In this document: positions 21,751 to 23,732 of the stretch, in pieces
Layout: every line of letters starts with the position of its first letter
Position numbering within the stretch: position 1 is the first letter of the stretch
Source of the DNA: an uncultured Clostridium sp.
Lineage (GTDB): Bacteria; Bacillota; Clostridia; Lachnospirales; Lachnospiraceae
Length of the DNA stretch: 23,732 bases
Reading direction: 5' to 3'
Assembly (NCBI GenBank): GCA_938036545.1
Contig: CALHQJ010000023.1
Span: 1 to 23,732 of the forward strand
Position numbers and translations under genes: made by a program
Notes under the pieces: generated by a model
Databases searched by the model: none
What the model was told of the DNA's origin: nothing
What the model saw: the letters and a program-made list of their open reading frames with translations, nothing else

Positions 21751-21987
21751 TCACTGAATCTCAACAATAACTTTCCTGTCTTCTCTGGAAGCAGCAGCTT
21801 TTACCACAGAGCGGATTGCCTTTGCAATACGTCCCTGTTTACCGATAACTTTTCCCATATCAGAGGGCGCTACCTTTAATTCCAGCAACAGGTCGCTGCC
21901 TTTCTCAGTCTCAGTTACGACAACTTCGTCAGGATTGTCAACCAGTGCTTTTGCTATAACTTCTACTAATTCTTTCATAGCGCTCAC
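21751..21987 (-). CDS. khpA: KH-domain RNA-binding protein KhpA
   Basis: A 78-residue single-KH-domain protein (UPF0109, YlqC). The GxxG loop is I48-GKQG (49-52) in GKVIGKQGRIAKAIRSVVKAAAS. In streptococci and other Firmicutes it works with KhpB as a broad RNA chaperone affecting cell size and division. It lies 7 bases after rpsP and is the last gene before the terminator. Start ATG at 21987 is supported by GAGGTGAG upstream. Confidence 0.95.
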   Translation of the reverse strand: MSAMKELVEVIAKALVDNPDEVVVTETEKGSDLLLELKVAPSDMGKVIGKQGRIAKAIRSVVKAAASREDRKVIVEIQ

Positions 21988-21994
21988 CTCTCAA

Positions 21995-22237
21995 TTATTG
22001 GATGCCAGCGATCTTCAGAAGTTTTCCTACTGTTTCAGTAGGCTGAGCACCTGTTGCTAACCACTTCTTGGTTGCCTCCTCATCGAACTTAATTACGCTT
22101 GGATCTACGTTTGGATCGTAGTAACCAACCTCCTCGATGAATCTGCCGTCTCTTGGAGCTCTGGAATCTGCAACAACAACTCTATAGAAAGGAGCCTTTT
22201 TCTGACCCATTCTTCTCAGTCTCATCTTTACTGCCAT
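21995..22237 (-). CDS. rpsP: 30S ribosomal protein S16 (bS16)
   Basis: 80 residues, typical: MAVKMRLRRMGQKKAPFYRVVVADSRAPRDGRFIEEVGYYDP is the family hallmark. The protein assists 30S assembly. The start has a near-perfect AAGGAGGTGA about 7 bases upstream, the strongest ribosome binding site in the block. It is 60 bases downstream of ffh, and khpA follows by 7 bases. Confidence 0.98.
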   Translation of the reverse strand: MAVKMRLRRMGQKKAPFYRVVVADSRAPRDGRFIEEVGYYDPNVDPSVIKFDEEATKKWLATGAQPTETVGKLLKIAGIQ

Positions 22238-22297
22238 TTCAATTCACCTCCTTGTAATACTGTTTATAGACAACGCAGGAATCTGCTTTGCTAACTC

Positions 22298-23671
22298 TTA
22301 AAAGGGCATTTTAAACTTACCGCCCATTAATCCGCCAAGACTGCCAAGGCCGCCTCTGCGTTTGCCGCCTCCCATCATTCCCGGAAGCTGCTTCATCATC
22401 TTCTTCATCTGTTCAAACTGTTTGCACAGACGATTGACCTCATTTAAATCCACGCCAGCGCCTTTGGCAATGCGTTTCTTTCTGGGAACATTCATCAGGG
22501 ATGGGTTTGCCCTCTCCTCTTTGGTCATGGAAAGGATAATGGCTTCCACCCGCTTCATATTTTTTTCATTCTCATCCATGTCGATGTTGCCAAGATTGCT
22601 CATTCCAGGCATCATGTTCATAATACTGGCCATGCCGCCCATCTTTTTAATCTGGTTCATCTGGTCTAAGAAATCGTTATAATCAAATTCTGCTTTTTTC
22701 AGCTTCTGGCTTAACTCTTTGGCTTTATCCTGATCAATTTCCGCCTCTGCTTTTTCAATCAGAGAAAGGATGTCTCCCATTCCTAAAATACGGGAAGCCA
22801 TACGTTCCGGATAAAACTGCTCCAAATCAGACAGTTTTTCTCCCATACCTACATAAAGAATGGGCTTTCCGGTTACGGAACGGATAGAAAGAGCAGCACC
22901 GCCTCTGGTATCGCCGTCCAGCTTTGTTAAAATGATACCGTCAATACCGACTTTATCATTGAACATGCCGGCTACATTGACTGCGTCCTGGCCAGTCATG
23001 GCATCTACTACCAAAATGGTCTGATAAACGTCTACCTGTTCTTTGATTTCAATCAGTTCGTTCATCATGTCTTCATCTACATGAAGACGGCCTGCAGTAT
23101 CCAGAATAACTACGTTCAGATTATTTTTTGCTGCGTGTTCCACAGCGGCTTTTGCAATATTGACCGGCTTTTGCTTATCGCCCATGGAAAATACCGGAAC
23201 ACCCTGTTTTTCACCATTAATCTGAAGCTGCTGAATTGCAGCAGGACGGTATACATCGCAGGCAGCTAACAGCGGACGTTTACCTTTTGCTTTTAATTTG
23301 CCGGCAATTTTTGCCGTGGTAGTGGTCTTACCTGCACCCTGAAGACCGGCCATCATAATGACGGTAATCTCACCGCCAGCCTTTAATGCAATCTCCGTGG
23401 TCTCCGAGCCCATCAGGCGAACCAGTTCTTCATTTACAATTTTAATTACCATCTGTCCCGGAGTCAGACTGCCCATAACATCTTCACCGACAGCCCGTTC
23501 CTCTACAGATTTGATAAACTGTTTGACTACCTTGAAGCTTACATCAGCTTCCAAAAGAGCCATCTTGACCTCTTTTAATGCGGCCTTTACATCAGCCTCT
23601 GACAGACGGCCTTTTCCCCGCAGGTTTTTAAATACATTCTGCAGTTTTTCGGATAAACTCTCAAAAGCCAT
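22298..23671 (-). CDS. ffh: Signal recognition particle protein Ffh
   Basis: Ffh binds signal sequences and 4.5S RNA, and docks with FtsY, delivering nascent membrane proteins to the translocon. The 457-residue product has an N-terminal four-helix domain. The G domain follows, with G1 GLQGAGKTT (109-117), DTAGR (191-195), TKLDGD and GMGEKLSDLEQFYP. Last is a Met-rich M domain (KKMGGMASIMNMMPGM, then GGGKRRGG) with a Gly-rich tail. The ATG at 23671 has AGGAGG 6 bases upstream. The gene follows the ylxM-like stop by 12 bases. Confidence 0.98.
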   Translation of the reverse strand: MAFESLSEKLQNVFKNLRGKGRLSEADVKAALKEVKMALLEADVSFKVVKQFIKSVEERAVGEDVMGSLTPGQMVIKIVNEELVRLMGSETTEIALKAGGEITVIMMAGLQGAGKTTTTAKIAGKLKAKGKRPLLAACDVYRPAAIQQLQINGEKQGVPVFSMGDKQKPVNIAKAAVEHAAKNNLNVVILDTAGRLHVDEDMMNELIEIKEQVDVYQTILVVDAMTGQDAVNVAGMFNDKVGIDGIILTKLDGDTRGGAALSIRSVTGKPILYVGMGEKLSDLEQFYPERMASRILGMGDILSLIEKAEAEIDQDKAKELSQKLKKAEFDYNDFLDQMNQIKKMGGMASIMNMMPGMSNLGNIDMDENEKNMKRVEAIILSMTKEERANPSLMNVPRKKRIAKGAGVDLNEVNRLCKQFEQMKKMMKQLPGMMGGGKRRGGLGSLGGLMGGKFKMPF

Positions 23672-23683
23672 GTATGTCCTCCT

Positions 23684-23732
23684 CTACAGCTTTGCGATGT
23701 CTCTGGAAATCTCGCCTATTTTGTCCACCAGA
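23684..23732 (-). CDS. ylxM: C-terminus of a YlxM-like protein (partial)
   Basis: The right edge of the window holds only the last 15 codons of a gene on the minus strand, ending ...LVDKIGEISRDIAKL and TAG at 23684-23686. The tail is helical and amphipathic. The position directly ahead of ffh, 12 bases away, is that of ylxM (UPF0122, a small helix-turn-helix protein of the SRP operon). The call is by synteny only. Confidence 0.55.
   Translation of the reverse strand, partial: LVDKIGEISRDIAKL

Noticed and set aside
1..23732. CRISPR array, phage genes, tRNA or rRNA
   Set aside because: I saw no spaced identical repeats of 25-40 bases, no phage structural or integrase proteins, and no cloverleaf or rRNA segments.

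Overview
The window looks like core chromosome of a spore-forming, low-to-mid-GC Firmicute of class Clostridia, most likely a Lachnospiraceae (Clostridium cluster XIVa) species. The evidence is a full-length spoIVA, the block ylxM-ffh-rpsP-khpA-rimM-trmD-rplS-lepB-rbgA-lepB-rnhB-yraN, a DUF512 radical-SAM gene ahead of der, and AGGAGG-type ribosome binding sites throughout. Family placement is inference from gene order and protein style. All genes but one lie on the minus strand, so the biological reading order runs from high to low coordinates.

Region 1 (23732 to about 19930, minus): the end of a ylxM-like gene, then ffh, rpsP and khpA, closed by a strong intrinsic terminator at 21714-21745. 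Next come rimM and trmD, then rplS behind a predicted promoter and a structured leader, closed by a perfect hairpin terminator at 19925-19966. Region 2 (19906 to 15997, minus): lepB, rbgA, a second lepB, rnhB, yraN and pgeF, tightly packed with gaps or overlaps of a few bases. Region 3 (15996 to 15833): a convergent intergenic region with a bidirectional terminator and a 93-bp palindromic element. Region 4 (14624-15832, plus): a divergent long-form PRPP synthetase, the only plus-strand gene. It shares a back-to-back promoter region with the minus-strand operon DUF512-der-plsY-gpsA (14459 to 9970).

Region 5 (9874 to 4998, minus): a complete branched-chain amino-acid ABC transporter, livJ-livH-livM-livG-livF, behind a perfect consensus sigma-A promoter. 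Region 6 (5003 to 1258, minus): spoIVA with a sigma-E-type promoter, then a beta-CASP metallo-beta-lactamase nuclease and rnhA. Region 7 (1257 to 1, minus): an anchored LprI-like (DUF1311) protein with an Ala/Pro/Glu-rich linker, and the first 13 codons of what looks like an Rpn-type (PD-(D/E)XK) transposase/nuclease running off the left edge.

Functionally the window combines protein targeting and export (Ffh, two signal peptidases), ribosome and RNA maturation (RimM, TrmD, RbgA, Der, KhpA), RNA/DNA-hybrid removal (RNases HI and HII) and lipid precursor synthesis (GpsA makes glycerol-3-phosphate, PlsY acylates it). It also carries PRPP supply, amino-acid uptake and spore-coat assembly. I see no phage, CRISPR, rRNA or tRNA genes and no obviously novel multigene system. 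The most interesting signals are regulatory. The liv terminator hairpin contains the spoIVA ribosome binding site and overlaps its sigma-E promoter. A terminator lies inside the predicted leader of the beta-CASP gene. Two related palindromic intergenic elements (170-224 and 15844-15936) share sequence blocks.
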